Positions 51,408-59,856 of a stretch of DNA of 64,000 nucleotides are shown here, piece after piece. The stretch lies in assembly GCF_004348685.1 (NCBI RefSeq), contig NZ_SMKO01000015.1, positions 32,266 to 96,265 of the forward strand, written 5' to 3'. This DNA comes from Nonomuraea deserti (GTDB lineage: Bacteria > Actinomycetota > Actinomycetes > Streptosporangiales > Streptosporangiaceae). Numbering within the stretch: the first letter of the stretch is position 1; each line of letters opens with the position of its first letter. A program made the position numbers and the translations under genes. The notes under the pieces are model-generated. The model was given only the letters and a program-made list of their open reading frames with translations, was not told the origin of the DNA and ran no database searches.

Positions 51408-53103
51408 GCCCGGCCTCGGACTGGATGCCGGCGGTTGCGGCGTTCAGCTCCCGTTCATCCTTGTACGTCACATTTCCCCCATACGTGACCCCGCTGGGCG
51501 GATTGTCGTGTCCCAGCGGATCCTGGTCCCAGAAGTTCCCCCGGTAGACCACGTTCTCCAGCGGCGGCCCCACCTCGAGGACTGCCGTGTTGTCCGCCCG
51601 CAGGACGACGTTGCCCTCCACGGTCACCCACGAGGCCCCGTAGTCGGTGTAGAGCCCGAAGTTGTACGGCGTGCGCGTGTCCTTGATGACGTTCCCCTGG
51701 ACGAGCGCCTGGTTGTCCGGGGAGTCGCCCTGCGGCCCCGACAGGTAGACGCCGCCCCCGTCCGCCAGCACCTCCATGGTGTCCGCCGTGAGGTTGCGCA
51801 GGATGCGGGCGCCCTGCCCGGTACCCACGACGATCCCGCAGTGGGGCACGTGGGACACCTCGTTGTGCGCGACCACGCAGTCACGCGTGCCCGCCACGGA
51901 GATGCCGGGCGCGCCGCTGAACTCGAGCCCGATGCGGTGCACGCGGTTGTCCTCGATCGAGGTCTCCCGGCTGCCGGAGACCTCGACGCCGGCGCCCGAC
52001 AACGTGTCGAACGCGCAGCGGCGCACCGCGAGACCGGCGCCGCCGGTGACGCCCAGCCCGGAGGCGCCGAGCCGGGTGAACCGGCACCCCTCGATCGTCG
52101 CGTTCTCGGCGGCGTCAAAGGTGACGCAGGCGGGGATCGTGACGGAAGTGGAGGGATACGTCACGGACGCCCCTTCCCCGATGACCGCCGTCTCGACGCC
52201 GCCGCCCTCGTAGTAGCCGGTGCCGTGGTAGTGCAGGAACCCCTCTGGCGCGCTCGGACGCAGCCAGGTGGCCTCGGCGAACACCAGGCCTTTGAACGAC
52301 ACGTCCCGTGCCCCTGTGACGCTCACCAGGCGCTCCAGGACGGGCGCGACGACCCGCGTACGTGATGGGTGCTCCCCCGGGCGGGGCAGGTACATCAGCA
52401 CGTGCCGCCCCGGACGCGACCGGTCGAGCACGAAGGTGCCCGGCTCGGCCAGGAAGGCGGCGTCGTTCTCGATGCGGGTGGGCAGGCCGGGCCCGCTCGA
52501 CGACTGACCCTCCCACGTGGAGTTGTACAGCTCGCCGGCCCACCCGAAGGCGGGCTGCGCCATGGTGATCACGGTCGCGTCCCCGTCGCGGGAGACGCCG
52601 GCGACCCCGCAGCGGGCCTCCGTCCAGGGGTAGACGCCCCGGAAGACGAACTCGACGTCCCCAGGGCTGCGCCAGCCGAGCGGCTCGCCGCCGTCGGTGA
52701 CGTAGCCGGTGGCGGTCGCGCGGGCCTCGCCGGGCAACCCGGGGACGGCGGCCCGCTCGGCCCGGCGCCCGTCGACGTAGAGCTGGCGGGTGTCGAGCTC
52801 GCCGACCTCGGCCACCCAGACGCCGTCGCGTTCCCGCCACCCCGTGACGACCCGGCCGCCGCTGATCACGGGCTCCTCCTGCTCGTGGGTGCCGTAGCCG
52901 TACGCCTGGAAGACGATCCCCGAATCGGCCTCAGTGAGCTCGAACGGCCGCGCGAGCGCGTGCACGCCACCCCTAAGGTGTACGACGGCGTCGCCGCCGG
53001 TCTCGCGGGCCGCGGCCCTGGCGCGGTCGAGGGTGGCGAAGGGGCGCCCGGCCGATCCCGGCCAGGAGTCGTCGCCGGAGGGCGCGACGTGGAACTGGAA
53101 CAT
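51397..53103 (-). CDS. Right-handed parallel beta-helix protein
   Basis: A 568-residue protein without a visible signal peptide. The entry MFQFHVAPSGDDSWPGSAGRPFATLDRARAAARE is typical of polysaccharide lyase/glycosidase-like beta-helix proteins. Ladder repeats follow, such as CVTFDAAENATIEGCRFTRLGASGL, RRCAFDTLSGAGVEVSGSRETSIEDN and CVVAHNEVSHVPHCGIVV. A catalytic site cannot be assigned. The ATG at 53103 has AAAGGTGG 5 nt upstream. It is divergent from a TetR gene with an operator in between, and its 3' end overlaps hisN by 11 nt. Confidence 0.85.
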   Translation of the reverse strand: MFQFHVAPSGDDSWPGSAGRPFATLDRARAAARETGGDAVVHLRGGVHALARPFELTEADSGIVFQAYGYGTHEQEEPVISGGRVVTGWRERDGVWVAEVGELDTRQLYVDGRRAERAAVPGLPGEARATATGYVTDGGEPLGWRSPGDVEFVFRGVYPWTEARCGVAGVSRDGDATVITMAQPAFGWAGELYNSTWEGQSSSGPGLPTRIENDAAFLAEPGTFVLDRSRPGRHVLMYLPRPGEHPSRTRVVAPVLERLVSVTGARDVSFKGLVFAEATWLRPSAPEGFLHYHGTGYYEGGGVETAVIGEGASVTYPSTSVTIPACVTFDAAENATIEGCRFTRLGASGLGVTGGAGLAVRRCAFDTLSGAGVEVSGSRETSIEDNRVHRIGLEFSGAPGISVAGTRDCVVAHNEVSHVPHCGIVVGTGQGARILRNLTADTMEVLADGGGVYLSGPQGDSPDNQALVQGNVIKDTRTPYNFGLYTDYGASWVTVEGNVVLRADNTAVLEVGPPLENVVYRGNFWDQDPLGHDNPPSGVTYGGNVTYKDERELNAATAGIQSEAGPRR

Positions 53104-53120
53104 CTGAACCACCTTTGCTG

Positions 53121-53152
53121 TTTATGCCGTACACATAGTAGTACACCATAAA
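53121..53152. promoter_or_regulatory. Palindromic operator between the beta-helix and TetR genes
   Basis: TTTATG (53121-53126) is mirrored by CATAAA (53147-53152), and inside them GTACACA and GTAGTACAC form a second dyad. The element fills the 63-nt gap between divergent genes, as expected for a TetR-family autoregulatory site that also controls the beta-helix gene. Confidence 0.7.
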
Positions 53153-53166
53153 CGAGGAGGGCGCGC

Positions 53167-54009
53167 ATGGCGAGGGGCCGGGCCGACGATCCCGACCACG
53201 GTGTCGAGCTGCTGTGGCGGGCCGGCGACCGCGAGCCGAGGCAGGGCCTCAGCCTGCCCAGGATCGTGCGCGCCGCCGTCGAGCTCGCCGACGACGAAGG
53301 GCTGGCGGGCCTGTCGATGCGCAAGGTCGCCGACCGGCTCGGCTTCACGACCATGTCGCTCTACCGCCACGTGCCGGGCCGCGGCCAGCTCGTCGACCTG
53401 ATGCTCGACGAGGTGCTCGGCGAGCACCCGCAGGCTCCGGAGACGGGAGGCTGGCGGGCCCGCCTGGAGGCCGTGGCCAGGCACGCGTGGGAGATCCGCA
53501 AGCGGCATCCGTGGCTGGCCGAGGTGCGCGGCAGCCGCCACGTCCCCGGCCCCAACGCCGTCGCCCACTACGACTACATGCTGAGCACGCTCGCCGGCAC
53601 GGCGCTGCGCCCCTCGGAGGTCATCGCGGTCGTGGGCATGGTCGGCCGGTTCGTCGACGCGGAGGCCCTGGTCCTGGTCGAGACCCGGCGGGAGGAGCGG
53701 CGCAGCGGGGTGTCGGAGGAGGAGTGGTGGGGCTCGCGCGACTCGCTCTACGAACGCCTCGACCGCTATCCGACGCTCTCCCACCTGTGGACCGCGGGCG
53801 GCTGGGACCACCCTGAGGACTCCTTCGACTTCGGCCTGCGCCGGCTGCTCGACGGCGTCGAGGTCCTCGTCCGACAGCGTGACGAAATTCGTGATGAAAT
53901 GTGCGCGGAATGCGGCGGCCCGCTGGAACCGGCTCCGTCCGGCCGTCCCCGCGTCTACTGCTCACGCGCCTGCCAGCAGCGCGCCTACCGCAGACGCAGG
54001 AACGGTTAG
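53167..54009 (+). CDS. TetR-family regulator with C-terminal cysteine motif
   Basis: A 280-residue repressor. The TetR helix-turn-helix is LSLPRIVRAAVELADDEGLAGLSMRKVADRLGFTTMSLYRHVPGRGQL, followed by a helical ligand domain. Residues about 240-275 form an appended CAECGGPLEPAPSGRPRVYCSRACQQRAYRRRR motif. It resembles the small zinc-binding tails seen on some actinobacterial regulators. ACGAGGAGG lies upstream of the ATG. It probably controls the divergent beta-helix gene and itself. Confidence 0.87.
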   Translation: MARGRADDPDHGVELLWRAGDREPRQGLSLPRIVRAAVELADDEGLAGLSMRKVADRLGFTTMSLYRHVPGRGQLVDLMLDEVLGEHPQAPETGGWRARLEAVARHAWEIRKRHPWLAEVRGSRHVPGPNAVAHYDYMLSTLAGTALRPSEVIAVVGMVGRFVDAEALVLVETRREERRSGVSEEEWWGSRDSLYERLDRYPTLSHLWTAGGWDHPEDSFDFGLRRLLDGVEVLVRQRDEIRDEMCAECGGPLEPAPSGRPRVYCSRACQQRAYRRRRNG

Positions 54010-54803
54010 AGCGCCAGCACCCGCCGCACCGCGTTCATCAGGGCGTCCCGGTAGCCGCCCCCGAACAGCACCACGTGCACGAGCAGCGGATGCAGCTGGT
54101 GCAGCGGCACCCGCTCCCGCCACCCCGCCGCGAGCGGCCACTCCTCCCGGTACGCACCCAGCACCCGATCGAGGTACGGCAGCCCGAACAGGTCGAGCAT
54201 GGCCAGATCGGTCTCCCTGTGCCCGCCATGGGCGGCCGGATCGATCAGCACCCCCGACCCGCCCGACCACAGCACGTTCCCGCTCCACAGGTCACCGTGG
54301 ATGCGCGCGGGCGGCCCGGCCGGTCCCGCCACCTCGGCGATCCGGTCCACCGCCCGCTCGACCAGGGAGGCGTCCCGCGCCGGCAGCCGGGCCTGCCGCA
54401 GGAACGGAAGCACCCGCCGCGAGGCGTAGAAGGACGGCCAGTCGGCCGCGGGCGCGTTGTCCATCGGCAGCTCGGCGATGAACCCCGGCCACGGCGCGCC
54501 GAAGGCGTCCGCCCCCTCGCGGTGCAGCCGGGCCAGCGCACGCCCGAACCGCTCGGCCGCCGCGGCGCCGGGCGGCTCCTGCCGCACCCACGACAGCACG
54601 AGCCGGTCCGGACCGGCCTCGATCACCTCGGGCACCGCGATCGCCTCGCCCAGCCAGCACAGCCCGGCGGCCTCGGACGCGAACACCTCGGAGCGATGCC
54701 GGGCGCCCTGGCCGCTCTTCACGAACACCTCGCGCCCGTCGTCCAGCACGCCCCGCTGGAGCCGCCGGCCGTGCGACGAGCCGAGGTCCTCAGTCGATCT
54801 CAT
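54006..54803 (-). CDS. Fructosamine/ribulosamine kinase family protein
   Basis: A 265-residue kinase of the fructosamine-3-kinase fold, which phosphorylates sugars bound to protein amines and destabilises the adducts. Motifs include REVFVKSGQGA with the ATP-binding Lys, EAAGLCWLGEA, the catalytic RIHGDLWSGNVLWSG, LIDPAAHGGHRETDLAML, and LHPLLVHVVLFGGGY. The ATG at 54803 is set where homology begins. It overlaps the LMW phosphatase gene by 14 nt, suggesting a coupled protein-deglycation pair. Confidence 0.87.
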   Translation of the reverse strand: MRSTEDLGSSHGRRLQRGVLDDGREVFVKSGQGARHRSEVFASEAAGLCWLGEAIAVPEVIEAGPDRLVLSWVRQEPPGAAAAERFGRALARLHREGADAFGAPWPGFIAELPMDNAPAADWPSFYASRRVLPFLRQARLPARDASLVERAVDRIAEVAGPAGPPARIHGDLWSGNVLWSGGSGVLIDPAAHGGHRETDLAMLDLFGLPYLDRVLGAYREEWPLAAGWRERVPLHQLHPLLVHVVLFGGGYRDALMNAVRRVLAL

Positions 54804-55263
54804 CGGCGATGTGCTTGGCCACGCCCTCGGATGCCGCCCTGACCAGCGCGAGCACCTCCTCGAACCCTTCGGTGCCTCCGTAGTACGGATCGGGCACCTC
54901 GGCCCCCTCCGGCGCGGCGGGGTCGAACGACCGGAACAGCCGCACCTCCACCTCATACGGAGCCATCCGCCGCAGGGTGGCCAGGTTGTCCCGATCCATG
55001 GCCAAAACTAGGTCATAGCGGGCAAACCAGTCGCCCGCGAACTGCCGTGCCCGGTGCACCGAGCCGTCATACCCGTGCCGGGCCAGGATGTCGAGGGCCC
55101 GCTCGTCCATGGGGTCCCCCACGTGCCATTCGCCGGTCCCGGCGCTCTCGACGGTGACCCGGTCGCCCAGCCCGCGGCCGGCGAGCGTCTGGCGGAGCAC
55201 CACCTCCGCCATCGGGGAGCGGCAGATGTTCCCCATGCATACGAGGCATACGCGATAAGTCAT
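54790..55263 (-). CDS. Low-molecular-weight protein-tyrosine-phosphatase family protein
   Basis: A 157-residue phosphatase. The P-loop VCMGNICRSP gives the nucleophile C9 and R15. The general acid lies in VPDPYYGG, and DLVLAMDRDNLATL is the usual mid-block. MTYRVCLV at 55263 is the likely start; an ATG at 55275 is also in frame. It is encoded with a fructosamine kinase. Work on LMW-PTP-A, as I recall it, showed activity on ribulosamine 5-phosphates, so a protein-repair role is plausible. The PHO box of pstS lies 29 nt upstream. Confidence 0.9.
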   Translation of the reverse strand: MTYRVCLVCMGNICRSPMAEVVLRQTLAGRGLGDRVTVESAGTGEWHVGDPMDERALDILARHGYDGSVHRARQFAGDWFARYDLVLAMDRDNLATLRRMAPYEVEVRLFRSFDPAAPEGAEVPDPYYGGTEGFEEVLALVRAASEGVAKHIADEID

Positions 55264-55291
55264 AGCACCCATCATGAGGGTGACCTGGTGC

Positions 55292-55313
55292 GTTCACCGA
55301 ACGTTCACCCTTG
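55292..55313 (+). promoter_or_regulatory. PHO box (PhoP-binding direct repeats)
   Basis: Two GTTCACC units start exactly 11 nt apart (55292 and 55303), the repeat length of the Streptomyces PHO box. A weaker third unit GTTAGGG follows at 55313. The box is 70 nt before pstS and 29 nt before the divergent phosphatase gene. Confidence 0.85.
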
Positions 55314-55382
55314 TTAGGGGTCTGAGTCACCTTCGCTGCATAGCTTCATGGCGACTAAGGACCAAGTGGGAGGAACCCAACC

Positions 55383-56480
55383 GTGAGGTATGCAGGCCGG
55401 CTCGCCGCCGTCGCCTTCGTCGGCGCGCTCTCGCTCGCTGCGTGCGGCACAGACAACAACACCGGGGCCAGCGGCACCACCGCCGCCACCGAGGCCGCGG
55501 CAGACAGCGGTCTGAGCGGCACGATCAACGCCGCAGGCTCCTCTGCCCAGGCCAACGCGATCGACCAGTGGAAGAAGGAGTTCCAGGCCAAGAACCCCGG
55601 GGTGAGCATCAACTACCAGCCCAGCGGCTCTGGTGCGGGCATCCAGGCGTTCATCCAGGGCACGGTCGCGCTCGCGGGTTCCGACTCGGCCCTGAAGGAG
55701 GACGAGCCCGCCAAGGCGGACGCCCGGTGCAAGACCGGCAAGGCCGTCAACATCCCCATGGTGACCGGCCCTGTCGCGGTCGTGTACAACCTGCCCGGCG
55801 TCGAGGGCCTCCAGCTGTCCCCCAAGACGCTCGGCGGCATCTTCAACAGCAAGATCACCAAGTGGGACGACCCGGCCATCAAGGCCGACAACCCCAACGC
55901 CACGCTCCCGTCCACGCCGATCCAGGCCTTCCACCGGGCCGACGAGTCGGGGACCAGCGACAACTTCACCAAGTTCCTCGAGGCCACCGCCGGCTGGCCG
56001 TACGAGGCCGCCAAGGCGTGGCCCGCCGAGGCCAAGGGCCAGGGCGCCAAGGGCTCCGACGGCATCGCCTCCTCGGTCAAGGACACCGAGGGCGCGATCA
56101 GCTACGTCGAGATGTCGTACGCCGACAACTCCCAGCTCCAGAAGGCCAAGGTCGCCAACGGCTCCGGCGAGTTCGTCGAGCTGACCCCGGAGAGCGCGGC
56201 CAAGACCGTCGAGACCGCCGAGGTCAAGGGCACCGGCAACGACCTGGCCCTGTCGATCGACTACGCCACCAAGACGCCGGGCGCCTACCCGATCGTGCTG
56301 GTGACGTACGAGATCACCTGCGAGAAGGGCCTGCCGGCCGAGGAGTCGAAGCTGGTCAAGTCGTTCCTCACCTACACCGCCAGTGACGAGGGTCAGGCGG
56401 CGCTGAAGGACCTGGGCTACGCCCCGCTGTCCGGAGAGCTGCTCACCAAGGTGCGCTCCACTGTCGAGGCGATCTCCTAA
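55383..56480 (+). CDS. pstS: Phosphate ABC transporter, phosphate-binding lipoprotein
   Basis: High-affinity phosphate receptor of 365 residues. The signal peptide ends at the lipobox LAAC (Cys near residue 21). Binding-site motifs are INAAGSSAQANAIDQWKKEF, YQPSGSGAGIQAFIQG, FAGSD-like ALAGSDSALKEDE, and HRADESGTSDNFTKFL. The GTG start has GGAGG upstream. First gene of pstSCAB, under a PHO box, so it should be induced by phosphate starvation. Confidence 0.95.
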   Translation: MRYAGRLAAVAFVGALSLAACGTDNNTGASGTTAATEAAADSGLSGTINAAGSSAQANAIDQWKKEFQAKNPGVSINYQPSGSGAGIQAFIQGTVALAGSDSALKEDEPAKADARCKTGKAVNIPMVTGPVAVVYNLPGVEGLQLSPKTLGGIFNSKITKWDDPAIKADNPNATLPSTPIQAFHRADESGTSDNFTKFLEATAGWPYEAAKAWPAEAKGQGAKGSDGIASSVKDTEGAISYVEMSYADNSQLQKAKVANGSGEFVELTPESAAKTVETAEVKGTGNDLALSIDYATKTPGAYPIVLVTYEITCEKGLPAEESKLVKSFLTYTASDEGQAALKDLGYAPLSGELLTKVRSTVEAIS

Positions 56481-56486
56481 GAGCTG

Positions 56487-57467
56487 ATGACGATCAAAAC
56501 GGAAATCCGTGAAGGTGGACCGGCCACGAGCCGGTCCGCCTCGCGGCGCAGCCATGGTGAAGCGCCCTTCCGCTTCCTGTCCACCGGGGCCGGCGTCCTC
56601 CTGCTGGGGATCATGGCGGCCATCGCCGTCTTCCTCATCGGCGAGGCCATCCCCGCGCTGCGGGCCGACAAGGGCAACTTCCTCACCGAGCTGACCTGGG
56701 ACCCGAACAGCAGCCAGGTGTTCGGCATCGGCGCGCTGGCGTTCGGCACCGTGCTCAGCTCGGCACTCGCACTCGTCATCGCCATGCCCATCGCGGTGGG
56801 CGTGGCGCTGTTCATCTCCCACTACGCGCCGCGCCGCCTGGCCGGGCCGCTCGGCTACCTGATCGACCTGCTCGCCGCGGTGCCCAGCGTGATCTACGGC
56901 CTGTGGGGCGTGGCCTTCCTGGTGCCGCTGCTCAGGGAGCCGTCGCAGTGGCTCAACGACACCTTCGGCTGGTTCCCGCTGTTCGCCGGCGAGGGCGCGA
57001 TCGGCGGCAAGACCATGCTCGCCGGCGGCATCGTGCTGGCGATCATGATCCTGCCGATCATCGCGGCCATCTCGCGCGAGGTGTTCCTGCAAGTGCCGAA
57101 GATGAACGAGGAAGCCGCGCTGGCCCTCGGCGCGACCCGCTGGGAGATGATCCGCATGGCGGTGCTGCCGTTCGGCCGCCCCGGCGTGATCAGCGCCGCG
57201 ATGCTCGGCCTGGGCCGGGCGATGGGTGAGACCATCGCGGTCGCGCTGATCTTCCCGGCGACGTTCGGCATCAGCTTCCAGATCCTCACCCCGCAGGGCA
57301 ACAGCATCGCCGCCAACATCGCCAACGGGTTCGGCGAGGCCGGCGACATCGGCCGTGGCGCGCTTATCGCCTCGGGCCTGGTGCTGTTCATCATCACCCT
57401 GCTCGTCAACATGGCCGCCCGCATGATCATCAACCGGCGCAAAGAGCTCATGAAGGCCGACACATGA
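56487..57467 (+). CDS. pstC: Phosphate ABC transporter permease PstC
   Basis: Membrane subunit of 326 residues. The N-terminal cytoplasmic part is followed by six transmembrane segments (first about 30-52). The LDLLAAVPSVIYGLWGVAFL block and the coupling EAA loop NEEAALALGATRWEMIRMAVLPFGRPGVISA are typical of PstC. It starts 6 nt after pstS and overlaps pstA by 4 nt. Confidence 0.94.
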   Translation: MTIKTEIREGGPATSRSASRRSHGEAPFRFLSTGAGVLLLGIMAAIAVFLIGEAIPALRADKGNFLTELTWDPNSSQVFGIGALAFGTVLSSALALVIAMPIAVGVALFISHYAPRRLAGPLGYLIDLLAAVPSVIYGLWGVAFLVPLLREPSQWLNDTFGWFPLFAGEGAIGGKTMLAGGIVLAIMILPIIAAISREVFLQVPKMNEEAALALGATRWEMIRMAVLPFGRPGVISAAMLGLGRAMGETIAVALIFPATFGISFQILTPQGNSIAANIANGFGEAGDIGRGALIASGLVLFIITLLVNMAARMIINRRKELMKADT

Positions 57468-58339
57468 CCACGATCCAGCACATCTCGACCGGCCGCCGGC
57501 TCAAGGACCGCATGGTCCAGGGGCTGGTCTATCTGGCGTTCGCGCTGGCCGTGGTGCCGCTCGTGTCCGTGCTCTGGCTGGTGATCTCCAACGGCCTGGC
57601 GCGCTTCGACATGACATTCCTCACCCATTCGATGCGGGGAATCGGCGCGCGCGACGTGGGCGGCGGCGCCTACCACGCCATCATCGGCACCCTGGAACAG
57701 GTCCTGCTCTCCTCGCTCATCTCGGTCCCCATCGGCTTGCTCACCGCGATCTACCTGGTCGAATACGGCAACGGCGGCCGGCTGAGCCGGGCCATCAGCT
57801 TCTTCGTCGACGTCATGACCGGCATCCCCTCGGTGGTCGCCGGCCTGTTCGTGCTGGCTTTCTGGATCCTGTTCCTGGGCATGCCCTACTCCGGATTCGC
57901 CGGCGCGATGGCGCTGTCGATCCTCATGATGCCGACCGTGGTCAGATCCGCCGAGGAGATGCTCCGACTGGTCCCCGACGACCTCCGCGAGGCGTCGTAC
58001 GCGCTGGGCGTGGCCAAGTGGCGCACGATCCTCAAGGTCGTGCTGCCGACCGCGTTCACCGGCATCGTGACGGGCGTCATGCTGGCCGTGGCCAGAGTCG
58101 CGGGCGAGACGGCGCCGCTGCTCCTGACGGTGTTCTTCACCGACTCCATCAACAACGACCCGTTCTCCGGGCCGCAGATGGGCCTGCCCCTCTACGTCTT
58201 CGACCAGGCGGCGCGTCCCAACGACACCGCCATCGACCGGGCGTGGACCGGAGCCCTCACGCTCATCCTGATCGTCATGCTGCTCAACCTGGTGGCGCGT
58301 CTGATCGCCTGGTGGCGTTCACCCGCCAGGGGCCGATAG
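57464..58339 (+). CDS. pstA: Phosphate ABC transporter permease PstA
   Basis: Membrane subunit of 291 residues, partner of PstC. Six transmembrane segments are visible. Family motifs are VEYGNGGRLSRAISFFVDVMTGIPSVVAGLF and the EAA loop REASYALGVAKWRTILKVVLPTAFTGIVTG. It is translationally coupled to pstC by an ATGA overlap. Confidence 0.95.
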   Translation: MTTIQHISTGRRLKDRMVQGLVYLAFALAVVPLVSVLWLVISNGLARFDMTFLTHSMRGIGARDVGGGAYHAIIGTLEQVLLSSLISVPIGLLTAIYLVEYGNGGRLSRAISFFVDVMTGIPSVVAGLFVLAFWILFLGMPYSGFAGAMALSILMMPTVVRSAEEMLRLVPDDLREASYALGVAKWRTILKVVLPTAFTGIVTGVMLAVARVAGETAPLLLTVFFTDSINNDPFSGPQMGLPLYVFDQAARPNDTAIDRAWTGALTLILIVMLLNLVARLIAWWRSPARGR

Positions 58340-58354
58340 GGGGTAACCGCAGAT

Positions 58355-59131
58355 ATGTCCAAGCAGATCCAGGTCTCGGGCCTCGACGCGTACTACGGGT
58401 CGCACAAGGCGATCGAGGACGTGTCGATGACCATCGAGCCGCGCTCGATCACCGCGTTCATCGGCCCGTCCGGGTGCGGCAAGTCGACGTTCCTGCGCAC
58501 GCTCAACCGCATGCACGAGGTGATCCCCGGCGCCCGGGTCGAGGGCAAGGTCCTGCTCGACGGCGACGACCTGTACGGCGGCAACGTCGAACCCGTCTCC
58601 GTACGCCGGATGATCGGCATGGTCTTCCAGCGCCCCAACCCGTTCCCCACGATGTCGATCTACGACAACGTCGCCGCCGGCCTGCGGCTCAACGGTCGCA
58701 TCAGCAAGTCGCGACTCGACGACACCGTGGAGGAGTCGCTGAAGGGCGCCAACCTCTGGAACGAGGTCAAGGACCGCCTCAGCAAACCCGGCGCGGGCCT
58801 GTCCGGCGGGCAACAGCAGCGGCTCTGCATCGCGCGGGCCATCGCGGTCAAACCCCAGGTGCTGCTGATGGACGAGCCGTGCTCGGCGCTCGACCCCATC
58901 TCGACGCTGGCCATCGAAGACCTCATGGCCAAGCTGAAGGACGACTACACGATCGTCATCGTCACCCACAACATGCAGCAGGCCGCCCGGGTCAGCGACA
59001 GGACCGCCTTCTTCAACCTGGCCGAGCAGGGCAAGCCCGGCAAGGTCATCGAGATGGACGAGACGTCCCGCATGTTCACCAACCCGTCCCACAAGGCCAC
59101 CGAGGACTACATCACGGGACGCTTCGGTTGA
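58355..59131 (+). CDS. pstB: Phosphate ABC transporter ATPase PstB
   Basis: ATPase of 258 residues. Walker A is [17 protein letters not shown], the Q-loop is [19 protein letters not shown], the signature is [16 protein letters not shown], Walker B is [16 protein letters not shown], and the switch His is in [21 protein letters not shown] is characteristic of PstB. It shares one nucleotide with the next gene. Confidence 0.96.
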   Translation: MSKQIQVSGLDAYYGSHKAIEDVSMTIEPRSITAFIGPSGCGKSTFLRTLNRMHEVIPGARVEGKVLLDGDDLYGGNVEPVSVRRMIGMVFQRPNPFPTMSIYDNVAAGLRLNGRISKSRLDDTVEESLKGANLWNEVKDRLSKPGAGLSGGQQQRLCIARAIAVKPQVLLMDEPCSALDPISTLAIEDLMAKLKDDYTIVIVTHNMQQAARVSDRTAFFNLAEQGKPGKVIEMDETSRMFTNPSHKATEDYITGRFG

Positions 59132-59856
59132 TGACCCGACAGCAGACGGCATCCACGATGAACGGGGACACGAGGACCAAACCCGTACTGCTCATCGCCG
59201 ACCCTGACGGCGCCGTCGTGGACGCCCTGGCGGCCGCCCTCGAACGTGAGGGCGTGGCCGTCACGGGCGCGCCCGACGGCGCTCAGGGGCTGCTGCAGGC
59301 CGGTGCCCTGCAGCCCGACGTGGTGCTCGTCTCGGCCACGCTCCCGGTCATCGACGCCGTGGACTTCGTCCGCGCGGTACGCCTCGCGCGGGCCGTACCG
59401 GTGCTGCTCGGCGTCGGGGAGGGCCACGCCGAGCAGGCCGTACGCGCGCTCGCGGCAGGGGCGGCGGCCTGCGTGGCCAGGCCCTACCGGGTGCCCGAAC
59501 TGCTGCCGTTCATCCAGGCGGCCTCCCCCGATTCGCACAAGGTGCTGGCGGTGGGCGGGGTCGAGCTGGACGTACAGGCCTACCAGGTGCGCGTGGGCGG
59601 ACGGACCGTGCACCTGCCGCTGCGGGAGTTCGAGCTGCTGCAGTATCTAATGCGCAACGCCGACCGTACGGTCACCCGCGAGCAGATCATGCGTCACGTG
59701 TGGAACGCTGCGGCGACCACGTCGACGAACACGATCGCGGTGCACGTCAAACGCCTGCGTGCGCGCCTGGGCGACGAGGACGACCAGCTCATCCAGACCG
59801 TACGCGGCGTGGGCTACCGGCTCGTCACTCCGAGCATTTCCGGAAATCCCGCATGA
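59131..59856 (+). CDS. Atypical winged-helix response regulator lacking the phosphoacceptor Asp
   Basis: A 241-residue OmpR/PhoB-type regulator at the end of the pst operon. The receiver-like part starts PVLLIADPDGAVVDALAAAL. The site that normally carries the phosphorylated Asp reads DVVLVSATLP, placing Ser at residue 68. The conserved Lys is Arg117 (VARPYR), and the switch Thr is not obvious. The C-terminal winged helix is intact (HLPLREFELLQYLMRNADRTVTREQIMRHVW, TNTIAVHVKRLRARLG, IQTVRGVGYRL). No kinase gene is adjacent. Phosphorylation-independent control, perhaps like GlnR, is inferred. Confidence 0.85.
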   Translation: MTRQQTASTMNGDTRTKPVLLIADPDGAVVDALAAALEREGVAVTGAPDGAQGLLQAGALQPDVVLVSATLPVIDAVDFVRAVRLARAVPVLLGVGEGHAEQAVRALAAGAAACVARPYRVPELLPFIQAASPDSHKVLAVGGVELDVQAYQVRVGGRTVHLPLREFELLQYLMRNADRTVTREQIMRHVWNAAATTSTNTIAVHVKRLRARLGDEDDQLIQTVRGVGYRLVTPSISGNPA

